A DNA stretch of 64,000 bases from NCBI GenBank assembly GCA_013407085.1, contig JACCGJ010024111.1, forward strand, positions 1 through 64,000, written 5' to 3'. Of this stretch, positions 13,331 to 26,611 are shown one piece after another (within the stretch, counting starts at the first letter, position 1; each line of letters begins with the position of its first letter). The DNA is from Atriophallophorus winterbourni. Its lineage: Eukaryota; Platyhelminthes; Trematoda; Plagiorchiida; Microphallidae. A program made the translations under genes and the position numbers. The notes beneath the pieces are model-generated. The model made no database searches. It was not told the DNA's origin and was given only the letters and a program-made list of their open reading frames with translations.

Positions 13331-16300
13331 TCAGTCCAATAACTACAAAAGTTTTGAAAGAAATTCAGATCGACGTTGTTTGAACCAATCAGAGCTGACA
13401 ATGCTTAGTTTTTCAGTCGTGAAACTACAAACGTTTTGAACAAATCAGAGCTGAGAATGATCAATATCTCAGTCTAGAAACTCCAAACGTTTTACACTCA
13501 TCTGAAATTTACAGTGTTCGAACCAATCCGAGCTGACAATGCATAATTTTTCACTCCAAAAACTACAACGTTTCGAACCAATCTGGGATCGACAATGTTT
13601 GGACTAATTGAAGCTGAATATGCTTATCAATTCAGTGCAATTAGTAGAAATGTTTTGAAGCAATCTGAGATCGAAAATTTTGAAACCAATCAGAGCTGAC
13701 AATGCCTCATATTTCAGTTCAGAAACTACAAACGTTTCAATCGAATCTGAGGTCGACAATGTTGCAACCAATCAGAGCTGACAATGTTTGATATTCCAGT
13801 TCAAAAACTACGAACGTTTTGAACAAATCAGAGCTTAGAATGCCTAATATTTCAGTCCAAAAACTACAAATGTTTTAAACCAGTCTGAGATTGACAATTT
13901 TTGAACTAATCAGAGCTGACAACCCTTTATATTTCACTTCAAAATCTACAACGTTTTGAACCAATCTGAAATCGACAATGTATAAAGCAATTGGAGCTGA
14001 CAATGCTGACCATCTCAGTTCAAAAACTACGAACGTTTTGAACCAATCTGAGATCGACAATGTTTGATCCTATCAGAGCTGACAATGCCTAATATTTGAG
14101 TCCAATAACTACAGACGTTTCGATCCAATCTGAGATCGACAATGTTTGAATCAATCAGAGCTGACAATGCCTAATATTTAAGTCCAATAACAACAAACGT
14201 TTAAAACCAATCTGAGATCGACAGTGTATGAAGCGAACAGAGCAGACAATGCTTTATCAGAAAACTACAAATTCTTTGGACAAATATGAGATCGTCAAAG
14301 TTGGAACCAATTGGAGCTGACAATGCTTTATATTTCGGTTCAAAAACTACGAACGTTTTGAACAAATCTGAGATCGAAAATTTCGAAACCAATCACACCT
14401 GACAATGCCTTATATTTTAGTTCAGAAACTATAAACGTTTTGAACCAATCTGAGATGGACAATGTTTGAACAATTCAGAGCTGACAATGGCTAATATTTC
14501 GGTCCAAATCTACAAACGTTTCAAAACCAATCTGAGATCGACAATTTTTGAACCAATCAGAGCTGACAATGTTAAATATTCCGGTTCAAAAACTACAAAC
14601 GTTTTGAACAAATCAGAGCTTAGAGTGCTCAATATTTTAGTCCAAAAACTTCAAAGGTTTCAAACCAATTTGAGATGGATAATGTTTGAACCAATCAGAG
14701 CTGACAAAGCTTAATATTTCACTTTAAAATCTACAACGTTTCGAATCAATCTGGGATCGACAATGTTTGAACTAGTCAAAGCTGACAATATTTCAGTCCG
14801 TTAACTACAAACATTTAAACCGATCTGAGATCGAAAATGTTTGAACCAATCAGCGCTGACAATGCCTAATATTTCAGTCGAAAAACTAAAACCGTTTTAA
14901 ACCATTCTGAGATCGACAATATTTGATCTAATGAGTGCTGACAATGCCTGATAATTCAGTCCAAAAACTACAAACGTTTTTAACTAATCTGAGGTGGACA
15001 ATGTTCGAACCAATCATAGCAGACAATGTTTAATATTTTAGTCTAAAACTTTAAACGTTCTGAAACAATGTCAGATCGACAATGTTTGAACCAATCAGGG
15101 CTGACAATGCTTGATTTTTCGTCAAAAAACTACAAACGTTTTGAACCAATCTGAGATCGACAATGTTTGAACCAATCATAGCCGACAATGCTCAATATAT
15201 CAGCCTGAAAACTACAAACCTTTTGAATCAATATAAGATCGACAATGTTTTAACCAATCATAGCGGACAATGCTTAATATATCAGTCCGAAAACTACAAA
15301 CCATTTAAACTGATCTGAATTCATAATGTTTGAAACAATCAGCGCTGGTAATGCTTAATATTTTAGTTGAAAAACTATAAACGTCTTAAACCAATCTGAG
15401 ATCGACAAAAGGTTGAACCAATCAGAGCTGTGAATGATCAATAATTCAGTCAAAAAAACTACAAACGTTATGAACCAATCTGAGATCGACAATGTATGAA
15501 CCAATGAGAGATGACAATGCCTAATAATTCAGTCCAAAACTACAAACTTTGTTCACCAATCTGAGATGGACAATGTTTGAACCAATCAGAGCAGACAATG
15601 CTTATTATTTTAGTCCAAAACTACAAACGTTTTAGACCAATCTGAGATCGACAATATTTGAAACAATCAGAGCTGACAATGTTTATTATTTCAGTTCAGA
15701 ATCTACAAACGTTCTAAACAAATTAGAGGTGAGAGTGCTTAATATATTAGTCTAAAAACTGAAAACGTTTTGATCTGATCTGCGTTTGACAATGTTAGAA
15801 CCAATTTCACCTGACATTGCTTATTATTTCACTTTATAAAATACAAACGTTATAAAACAATCTGAGATCGACAATGTTTGAACCAATGACAGCTGACAAT
15901 GCCATATATTTCATTTCAAAAACTACAAAAGTTTTGAACCGTTCTGAGATCGAAAATCTTTGAACCATTCAAGGCTGACAATGCCTAATATTTCAGTCGA
16001 AAAACTATGAACGTTTTAAGCCGATCTGAAATCGAGAATGTTTGAACAAATCAGTGCTGACAATGCTTAATATTTCAGTCTAGAAACTACAATCGTTTCA
16101 AACCAATCTGAGATTGGAAATGCTTGAACCAATCAGCGCTGGTGATGCTTGATATTTCAGTCGGAAAACTATGAACGTTTTAAACCAATCTGATATAGAC
16201 AATGTTTGAACCAATGAGTGCTTACAATGCCTAATAATTCAGTGCAAAAACTACGAACGTTTTGCACGAATCTGAGAATGACAATGTATGAACCAATCAC

Positions 16301-18780
16301 ATCAGACAATGCTTAATATTTTAGTCCGAAACTCCAAAAGTTTTGAACCAATCTGAAATGGACAATGTTTGAATCAATCAGAGCTGACAATGTTTGATAT
16401 TTCAGTTCAAAAACTACAAACATTGTGAACCGATTATAGGTGAGAGTGCTCAATATTTCAGTCCTAAGACTGAAAACGTTTTGATCTGATCTGCGATTCA
16501 CAATGTTCGAACCAATTTCACCTGACAATGCTTATTATTTTACTTTAAAAACTACAAACGTTTTAAACCATTCTGAGATCGACAATGTTTGAACTAATCA
16601 CAGCTGAGAATGCCTAATATTTCATTCCAAAAACTACAAACGTTTCGAAGAAATCTGAGTTCGACAATATGTGTACCAATCAGAGCTGACAATGCTTGAT
16701 ATTTCAGTCTAAAAACTATAAACGTTTCAAACTAATCTGAGATCGACAATGTTTGAACCAATCAGAACTGACAATGCTGGATAAATCAGTCCAAAAACTG
16801 CAAACGTTTTGAACCAATCTGAGATCGACAATGTTTGAATCAATCAGAGCCGACAATGCTTAATATTTCATTCCGAGAAATACAAACCTTTAAACCGATC
16901 TGAGATCAAAAATGTTTGAATCAATCAGAGCAGACAATGTTTATTATTTCAGTGAAGGAACTGCAAACGTTATAAACAAATTAGAGGTGAGAGTGCTCAA
17001 TATTTTAGTCTCAAAACTGGAAGCGTTTTGATCTGATCTGCGATTGACAATGTTCGAACCAATTTCACTTGACAATGCTCAATATTTCAGTCTAAAAACT
17101 ACAATCGTTTTGAACCAATCTGAAATCGACAATGTTTGAACCAATCAAAGCTCACAATGCTTGATATTTCGTCCATAAACTACAGACGTTTTGAACCTAT
17201 ATGAGATCAACAAGGTTTGAACCAATTATTTCAGACAATGCTTATATTTCAGTCGTAAAACGACGAACGTTTTGAACCAATCTGAAATGGACAATGTTTG
17301 AATCAATCAGAGCTGACAATGTTTATTATTTCAGTTCAAAAACTACCAACGTTCTAAACAAATTAGAGGTGAGAGTGCTCAATATATTAGTCTAAAAACT
17401 GAAAACGTTTTGATCTGATCTGCGATTGACAATTTTCGAACCAATTTCACCTGACAATGCTTATTATTTTACTTTATGAACTACAAACGTTATAAACCAA
17501 TCGGAGATCGACAATGTTTGAACCAATGGCAGCTAACGAAGCCTAATATTTCATTTCAAAAACTACAAACGTTTTTAACCAATCTGAGATCGACAATGTT
17601 TGAACCAATCAAAGCTGACAATGCTTAATATTTTAGTTCAAAAACTACAAACTATTAAACCAATCTGAGATCAAAAATGTTTGAAACCAGTCAGCGCTGA
17701 CAATGCTTAATATTTCAGTTCAAAAACTACAAACGTTTTGAACTAAGGTGGAAAGGACAATGTTTAAAGCAATCAAAGCTGACAATGCTTGATATTTCGT
17801 CCAAAATGTACAAATGTTTTGAACCAATCTGAGATCGACAATGTTCGAACCAATCATAGCCGACAATGATTGGTATTTCAGTCCCGAAACTACAAACCTC
17901 TTGAACCAATATAAGATCGACCAAGTTTGAACCAGTCAAAGCTGACAATGCTTAACATTACAGTCCGAGAACTACAAACCGTTGAACCGATCTGAGATCG
18001 AAAATGTTTGAAACCAGTCAGCAGTGACAAAGCTCAATATTTCAGTTCAAAAACTACAAACGTTTTAACTAATCTGAAATGGACAATGTTTGAACCAATC
18101 AGGGCAGACAATGTTTAATATTTTAGTCCAAAACTACAAACGTTCGAAACCAATCTCAGATCGACAATGTTTGAACAAATCAGAGCTGACAATGCTCAAT
18201 ATTTCAGTCTAAAAACAACAATCTTTTTGAACCAATCTGAAATTGACAATGTTTGAACTAATCAAAGCTGACAATGCTTGATATTTCGGCCAAAATATAC
18301 AGAAGTTTTGAACCAATCTGAGTTCGACAATGTTTGAACCAATCATAGCCGACAATGATTGGTATTTCAGTCCGGAAACTACAAACCCCTTGAACCAATA
18401 TAAGATCGACAATGTTTCAACCAATCATAGCTGACAATGCTTTATATATCAGTCCGAAAACTACAAACATTTCAAACCGATCTGAGATCAGAAATGTTTG
18501 AAAAAATCAGCGCTGGCAATGCTTAATATTTCAGTCGAAAAACTATAAACGTTTCAAACCAATCTGAGATCGACAATGTTTAAACCAATCAGAGCTGAGA
18601 ATGTTTAATGGTCCAGTCCAAAAACTACGAACGTTATAAACCAATCTGAAATCGACAGTGTTTGAACCAATGATAGCTGATAATGCCTGATAATTCAGTG
18701 CAAAAACTTGAAACGTTTTAAACCAATCTGAGATTACCAATGTTTGAAGCAATCAGAGCACACAATGCTTTTTATTTTAG
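13331..18780 (+). repeat. Satellite array, mixed monomers with short irregular HORs
   Basis: Plus-oriented monomers. The first ~270 bp is a partial copy of the 1.34-kb HOR. After that the monomers are more diverse, with short irregular multi-monomer repeats. The string TGATCTGATCTGCG recurs near 15,771, 16,482, 17,029 and 17,411 (steps 711, 547, 382). CGACAATGATTGGTATTTCA recurs near 17,861 and 18,350 (step 489). No non-satellite insertion is visible. Confidence 0.9.
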
Positions 18781-20058
18781 TCCAAAACTACAAACGTTTT
18801 GAACAAAACTGAGATCGAAAATTTCAGTTTAAAAACTAAAAACGTTTTATACAAATGATAGCTGAGAATGCTTAATATTTCAGTCCACAAACTACAAACT
18901 TTTTAAACCACTCTCAGATCGACAATGTTTAAACCAATCAGAGCTGACAATGCTCAATACTCGAGTTCAAAAACTACAAAAGTTTTAAAGTAATCTGAGA
19001 TTGACAATGTTTGAACAGATCACAGCTGACAATGCTTGATAATTCAGTGCAAAAACTATAAACCTTTCGAACCAATCTGAGTTCGACTAGGTTTGAACCA
19101 ATCATAACTGATAATGCTCAATATTTCAGTCGAAAAACTACAAACGTTTCGAACCAATCTAAAATAAACAACGTTTGAATCAATCAAAGCTGACAATGCT
19201 CAATATTTCAATACAAAAACTACAAACGTTGCGGATCAATCAGAGCTCACGATGCTTAATATTTCAGTCCAAGAACTAAAAACGTTCCGATCTGATCAGA
19301 GATTGACAATGTTCGAACCAATTCAAACTGAAAATTCCTTTTAAGTCGAAAAACTACGAACGTTTTGAATTAACCTGAGAGGGACAATGTTTGAATCAAT
19401 CAGAGATGACAATGCTTATCATTTCAGTCAAAAAAACTACAAACGTTCCAAACCAATCTGAGATCGACAATTTTGAAATCAATCAGATCTGACAATGCTT
19501 GATATTTCAGTCCAAAAAGTACAATCGTTTCGCATCAAGCTGAGATCGAGAATGTTCAAACCAATCACAGCTGACAATGCCTAATATTTCAGTTGAAAGA
19601 CTACAAACGTTTTAAAATAATCTCAGAGGGACAACGTTTGAACGAATCAGAACTGACATTGCTTAATATTTCATTGCAAGAACAAAAACGTCTTGTATCA
19701 ATCTAAGATCGAGAACGTTCAAACCAATGAGAGCTGACAATGCTTCATATTTCACTTGGAAAACTACGAACGATTTGAACCAATCTGAAATCGACAAATT
19801 GTTTGAAAACATTGGAGCTGACAATGCTCAGAATATCAGTCCAAACTACAAACGTTTTATTCAATCTGAGATCGAGAATGTTTTAACCAAAGAGAGCTGA
19901 CAAGTCCTAACATTTAATTCCAAATCTACAAACCTTTTGAACCAATATGAGATCGACAATATTTATCCAAACAGAGCTGACAATGATTGTTATTTCTGTC
20001 CAAAAACTACAGACGTTTAGAATCAATCTGAGATCGACAATGTTTGAACCAATCAGAG
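18781..20058 (+). repeat. Plus-oriented arm, copy 1, of duplicated inversion segment
   Basis: Satellite monomers in plus orientation that match, in order, the monomer variants of the later plus block at 24.2-26.59 kb. Shared variants include CACTCTCAGATCGACAATG, CAATACT(C/T)GAGT, GATAATTCAGTGCAAAAACT, the AAAATTCCTTTTAAGTCG segment, and ATCAGATCTGACAATGCTTG. The arm ends exactly at the inversion dyad centred between 20,058 and 20,059. Confidence 0.85.
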
Positions 20059-20079
20059 CTCTAATTTATTCAAATATTG
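20038..20079. other. Satellite orientation switch (plus to minus), copy 1
   Basis: A plus monomer ending ACCAATCAGAG is joined with no spacer to a minus monomer starting CTCTAATTTATTCAAA. The dyad centre lies between 20,058 and 20,059 inside GAGCTC. Counting outward over 16 positions, 13 pair, including an uninterrupted AGAG/CTCT centre and an outer TTTGAA/TTCAAA block. Left of it all monomers read plus; right of it all read minus. Confidence 0.92.
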
Positions 20080-23000
20080 CCCATCTTAGATTGATTCGAC
20101 TAGTTTGTAGATTTCAGACTGAAATATTGAGCATCGTTAGCTGTTATTGGTTCAAAATTATTGTAGGTTTTGGACTGAAATATTAGGCATTGTCAGCTCT
20201 GATTATTTTGAACATTGTCTATCTCAGATTGGCTTATTACGTTTGTGATTTTTTGACTGGAATATTAGGCATTTTTAGCTCTGAGTGTTTCAACCATTAA
20301 CGATTCAAGATTGGTTAAAAACGTTTGTATTTTTTGGACTAAAATATTTAGCAATGTCAGCTCCGATTGGTTCAAACATTGTCGTTCTCAGATTGTTTTA
20401 AAACGTTTTTAGTTTTTAGACTGAAATATTAGGCATTGTAAGCTCTGCTCAGTTCAAGCATTGTCGATCGCAGATTCGTTCAATACGTTTGTAGTTTTTA
20501 GACTGAAATATTAGACATTGTCAGCTCTGATTAGTTGAAACATTGTCCATCTTAGATTCGTTCAAAACGTTCGTAATTTTTAGACTGAAATATTAGGCAT
20601 TGTCAGCTCTAATTTATTTAATCATTACCCATCTCAGATTGGTTCAAAACTTCAGTAGTTTTTGTAATGAAGAATTTAGCATTGCCATCTCTGATTTTCT
20701 CAAATATTGTCGATCTCTAATTGGTTTAAAACGTATGCAGATTTTGGACTGAAATATCGAGCATTGTTAGCTCTGATTTGTTCAAATATTATCGATCTCA
20801 GATTAGTTCAAAACGTTTGCAATTTTGGTTTGAAATATTAAGCATTGTCTGCTTTCATTGGTCCAAACATTGTCGATCTCAGATTAGTTCAAATCGTTCG
20901 TAGTTTCTAAACCGAACTATTGAGCATTGTGACCTCTGATTAATTCAAACTTAGCCCATCTCATATTGCTTCAAAAGGTTTTTAGTTTTTGGACTCAAAT
21001 ATTAGGCATTGTGAGCTCTGAGTGTTTCAAAGATTATCGATCTCAGATTAATTAAGGACGTTTGTATATTTCGGACTGAAATATTGAGCACTGTTAGCTC
21101 TTATTGGTTCAAAACGATTGTAGTTTTTGGACTTAAATATTAGGCCTTGTCAGCTCTAAATAATTCAAACATTGTCGATCTCAGATTTATTTAAAACGTT
21201 TGTATTTTTTTTTACTAAAATATTGAGCATTTTTTTAGCTCTGAGTGTTTCAAAAATTGTCGATTGCAGATTCGTTCAAAACTTTTGTTGTTTTCAAACT
21301 GAAATTTCAAGCATTGTTAGCTCTGATTGGTTCGAACTTTGTCGATCTTAGAGTAGTTCAGAACGTTTGCAGTTTTTAGACTGAAATATTAAGCATTGTC
21401 AGCTCTAATTAGTTCAAACATTGTCACTTTCAGATTGGTTCAACACGTTTGTAGTTTCTGGAACAAAATATTAGGCCTTGTCAGCTCTGATTAGTTTAAA
21501 CTCTGTCGATTTCAGATTGCTTTGAATCGATTGTAGTTTTTTGACTAAAATATCAAGCATTTTGAGCTTTGAGACTTCCAAGCTTTAACGATTTCAGATT
21601 TGATCCAAACGTTTGTAGTATTGAGACTGAAATATTAAGCATTGTCATCTCTAATTGGTTCAAACATTGTTGATCTCAGATTGGTTTGTAACGTTTGTAA
21701 TTTTTTATACTGGAATATTAGGCATTGTAAGCTCTGATTGGTTCAAACATTGTCCATCTCAAACAATTTGTAGTTTTTGGAATGAAATTTTAGGCATTGT
21801 CAGCTCTGATGGTTTAAAATATTGTCGATCTCAGATTTGTTCTGACCGTTTGCAGATTTTGGACCGAAATATTAATTATTGTTAGCTATGATTAGTTCAA
21901 ACAATATCGATATGAGATTAGTTCAAATCGTTTGCGGTTTTTGGTCTGAAATATTAGGCAGAGTCAGCTTTGATTGGTTCGAAAATTGTCGATCTCAGAT
22001 TCGTTTAGAACATTTGTAGTTTTTAGGCCGAACTATCAGACATTGTCAGCTCTGATTGGTTCGAACAATGTCCATCTGAGATTGATTCAAAACGTTTGTA
22101 GTTTTTGGACTAAAATATTGGGCATTGCCAGCGCTGAATAATATAAACAGTGTCGATCTCAGATTGGTTCAAAACGTATGCAGTTTTGACTGAAATATCA
22201 AGCATTGTAAGTTTCAATTGGTTCAAATATTGTCGATCTCAGATTGGTTTGTAACGTTCGTAGTTTTTGGACTGGAATATCAGGCATTGCTAGCTCTGAT
22301 TGATTCAAACATTGTCGATCGCAGATTCGTTTAAAACGTTTGTAGTTTTTGGACTGGAATATTAAGCATTATCAGCTCTAATTTATTTAAATATTGCCCA
22401 TCTCAGATTGATTCAAACTGTTTGTAGTTTTTTGACTGAAATATTTTGCATTGTCAGCTCTGATTGTTTTAAATATTGTCGATCTCAGATTGGTTTGAGT
22501 CGTTAGTATATTTTGGACTGGAATATTGAGCACTGTTAGCTCCTATTGGTTCAAAACGATTGTAGTTTTTGAACTAAAATATTAGGCGTTGTCACCTTTG
22601 AATAATAAAAACTTTTTTCGATCTCAGTTTGCTTTGTATCGATTGCAGTTTTTTGACTAAATTATCAAGCATTTTCAGCTCTGAGTCTATCAAGCATTAA
22701 CGATCTCAGATTGGTTAAAACGTTTGTAGTTTTTAGACTGAAATATTAAATATTGTCAGCTCTAATTAGTTCAAACATTGTTGATCTCAGATTGGTTTGT
22801 AACGTTTGTATTTTCTAGACTGGAATATTAGGCATTGTTAGCTCTGATTGGTTCAAACATTGTCGATCGCAGATTCGTTCAAAACCTTTGTAGTTTTTGG
22901 ACTGAAATATCTAGCATTGTCAGCTCTGAATATTTTGAATATTGTCGATCTTTGAATGGTTTAAAACGTATGCAGATTTTGGACTGAAATATTGAGCATT

Positions 23001-24180
23001 GTTAGCTCTAATTTGTTCAAATATTCTCGATCTCAGATTAGATTCATACGTTTGCAAATTTGGTCTGAAATATTTAGCATTGTCTGCTCTAATTAGTTCG
23101 AACATTTTCACTTTTAGATTGGTTCAACACGTTTGTAGTTTTTGGAACAAAATATAAGGCATTGTGTGCTCTGATTAGTTTGAACTCTGTCGATTTCAGA
23201 TTGCTTCGAATCGATCGTAGTTTCTTTGACTGAAATATCAAGCATTTTTAACTCGGAGTCTTTCAAGCAATAACGATTTTAGATTTGATCGGAACGTTTG
23301 TATTATTGAGACTGAAATATTAAGCATTGTCAGCTCGTATTGGTTCAAACATTGTTGATCTTAGATAAGTTTGTAACGTTTGTAGATCTTAGACTGGAAT
23401 ATTAGGCATTGTTATCTCTGATTGGTGCAATCATTGTCGATCGCAAATTCGTTTAAAACGGTTGTAGTTTTTGGACTGAAATATTGAGCATTCTCAGCTC
23501 TAATTTATTAAAATATTGCCCATGTCAGATTGATTCAAACCATTTGTAGTGTATGGAATAAAATTTTAGGCATTGTCAGCTCTGATTGTTTAAAATATTG
23601 TCGATCTCGGATTAGTTCAAAACGTTTGTAGTTTTTAGACTGAAATTTCAAGCATTGTCAGCTCTTATTGCTCCAAACATTGTCGATCTCAGATTGGTTT
23701 GTAACGTTTGTAGTTTTGGACTCGAATATTAGGCATTGCTAGCTCTGATTGGTTCAAACATTGTCGATCGCAGATTCGTTTGAAACGTTTATAGTTTTTG
23801 GACTGAAATATTAAGCATTGTCAGCTCTGATTCACTCAAATATTGCCCATCTCAGATCGATTCAGACCGTTTGTAGTTTTTGAACTGAAATATTTAGCAT
23901 TGTCAGCTTTGATTGTTTTGAATATTGTCGATCTCAGATTGTTTTGAGTTGTTTGTATATTTCGGACTGAAATATTGAGCACTTCTAGCTCCTATTGATT
24001 CACAACGATTGTAGTTATTGGACTAAAATATTAGGCATTGTCAGCTTTGAATAGTTGAAACTTTGTCGATCTCAGATTGTTTTGAATCGATTGTAGTTTT
24101 TTGACTAAAGTATCAAGCATTTTTAGCTCTGAGTCTTTCAAGCATTGACTATCTCGGATTGGTTCAAAACGTTTGTAGTT
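20059..24180 (-). repeat. Inverted satellite block, copy 1
   Basis: Same monomer family as before, now reverse complemented: cores read CATTGTCAGCTCTGATTGG and TTGTCGATCTCAGATTGG. Internal multi-monomer repeats are visible. The GATTGCTTTGAATCGATTG / ATCAAGCATTTT variant pair recurs near 21.5, 22.6, 23.2 and 24.1 kb. The first ~1 kb is nearly identical to the start of the second minus block at 26,591. Confidence 0.93.
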
Positions 24181-24200
24181 TCAATCAATCATACCGGACA
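24165..24200. other. Satellite orientation switch (minus to plus); tandem-duplication joint
   Basis: Minus monomer text GGTTCAAAACGTTTGTAGTT changes near 24,180 to plus monomer text TCAATCAATCATACCGGACA. Unlike the two plus-to-minus switches, the joint is not at the GAGCTC dyad and is not repeated elsewhere in the window. I infer that it joins two tandem copies of a plus-minus segment. Confidence 0.8.
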
Positions 24201-26590
24201 ATGTTTTCTATTGCAGTTTAGAGACTTGAAACGTTTTAAACAAATTAGAGCTGAGAATGCGTAATATTTCAGTTCACAAACTGCAAACGTTTTGAGCCAC
24301 TCTCAGATCGACAATGATTGAACTAATCAGAGCTGACAATGCTCAATACTTGAGTCCAAAAACTACAAACGTTTCGAACTAATCTGAGATCGACAATGTT
24401 TGAACCAATCAAAGCTGACAATGCTTGATAATTCAGTGCAAAAACTACAAACATTTCCAACCAATGTGAGTTCGACAAGGTTTGAACCAATCATAACTGA
24501 CAATGCTCAATATTTCAGTCGAAAAACAACAAACGTTTCGAACCAATCTGAAATAAACAATGTTTGAATCAACCAAAGCTGACAATGCTCAATATTTCAA
24601 TCCAAAAACTGCAAACGTTTCTAAACAATCAGAGCTTACAATGCTTGATATTTCAGTCCAAAAACTGAAAACGTTTCGATCAGATCTGAGATACACAATG
24701 TTCGAACCAATTCAAACTGAAAATTCCTTTTAAGTCGGAAAAATACGAACGTTTTGAACCAATCTTAGAGGGACAACGTTCGAATCAATCAGAGATGACA
24801 ATGCCCATTATGTCAGTCAAAAAACTACAAAAGTTTCAAACCAATCTGAGATCGACAATGTTTAAACCAATCAGATCTGACAATGCTTGATATTTCAGTC
24901 CAAAAACTTTAATCGTTTCGTATTAATCTGAGATATAGAATGTTCAAACCAATCACAGCTGACAATGCCTAATATTTTAGCCGAAAGACTACAAACGTTT
25001 TGTACCAATCTGAGAGGGACAGTGTTTGAACTAATCAGATCTAACAATGCTTGATATGTCATTCTAGAAACTACAAACGTTTTGAACCAATCTGAGAAGT
25101 ACAATGTTTAAACGAATCAGAACTGACAATACTAATTATTTCAGTGCAAGAACAAAAAACGGTTTGTATCAATCTAAGATCGAGAATGTTTAAACAAATC
25201 AGAAGTGACAATGCTTAATATTTCACTTCGAAAACAACAAACGATTTGAACCGATCTAGGATCGACAAAATTTTGAACCAATCGAAGCTGGCAATGCTTA
25301 ATATTTCAGTTCGAAAACATCAAACGCTTTAAACCGATCTAAGATCGATTTTGTTCGAACCAATCAGAGCTGACAATGCCCAATATTTCAGTCTAAAAAC
25401 TACAAACGTTTTGAGCCAATCTGAGATCGACAATGTTTGAACCAATCAGAGCTGACAAGGCCCGAAATTTCAGTCGAAAAACTACAAACGTTCTAAACTA
25501 ATCTGAGAGGGACGATGTTTGAATCATCCAGAGATGACAATGCTTAATATTTCAGTACAAAAACTACAAACATTTTGAACCAATTAGAGCTGACAATGCT
25601 TGATATTTTAGTCGAAAAACTACTATCGTTTTGAATTAATCGGAGGTCGACAATGTTCTGACCGAACAGAGCTGACAATGCTCAATATTCTAGTCACAGA
25701 ACAACAAACCTATTGAACCAATGTGAGATTGACAATGTTGAAACCAATCACAGCTGAAAATGCTCAATATTTCAATCCAAAAACTACGAAAGTTTCGAAC
25801 CAATCCAAGCTCACAATGCATAAGATTTCAGTTCAAAATCTAAAAACGTTTTGATCTGATTTGAGATTTCTAGTCGAAAAAACTACGAACGTTTTGAACC
25901 AATCTGAGAGGGACAAAGTTTGAATCAATCAAAGATGACAATGCTTATTATGTCAGTCAAAAAACTACAAAAGTTTTAAACCAATCTGAGATCGACAATG
26001 TTTAAACCAATCAGATCTGACAATGCTTGATATTTCAGTCTAAAAACTACAATCGTTTCGTATCAATCTGAAATCGAGAATGTTCAAACCAATCACAGCT
26101 GACAATGCCTAATATTTCAGTCGAAAGACTACAAATGTTTTGAAACAATCTCAGAGGGTTAGTGTTTGAACTAATCAGATATGACAATGCTTATTATATC
26201 ATCCTAGAAACTACAAACATTTTGAACCAATATGAGAAATAAAATGTTCGAACTAATCAGAACTGACATTGCTTAATATTTCAGTGCATGAACAAAAAAC
26301 GTATTGTATCAACTTAGGATCGAGAATGTTCGAACCAATGAGAGCACACAATGCTTGATATTTCACTTCAAAAACTACAAACGATTTGCACCAATCTGTA
26401 ATCAACAAAATTTTTGAACCAATTTGAGATGACAATGCTCAAAATATCAGCCCGAACTACAAACGTTTTTTACCAATCTGAAATCCAGAATGTTCGAACC
26501 AATCAGAGCTGACAAGGCCTAACATTACAGTCGAAAAACTAAAAACCTTTAAAACCAATCTGAAACGGACAATGTTTGAACCAATCAGAG
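24181..26590 (+). repeat. Plus-oriented arm, copy 2, of duplicated inversion segment
   Basis: Plus-oriented monomers homologous to 18.78-20.06 kb but longer because an internal ~1.14-kb multi-monomer unit is present twice. The ATCAGAGATGACAATGC / TATGTCAGTCAAAAAACTAC segment occurs near 24.79 kb and again near 25.93 kb. The arm ends at a second copy of the GAGCTC dyad. Confidence 0.88.
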
Positions 26591-26611
26591 CTCTAATTTT
26601 TTCAAATGTTG
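26570..26611. other. Satellite orientation switch (plus to minus), copy 2
   Basis: Same breakpoint as at 20,058, displaced by 6,532 bp. ACCAATCAGAG is joined to CTCTAATTTTTTCAAA, with the dyad centre between 26,590 and 26,591. The same 13 of 16 outward positions pair. The following text, GCCCATCTCAGATTGATTCG, matches copy 1 apart from single substitutions. Confidence 0.92.
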
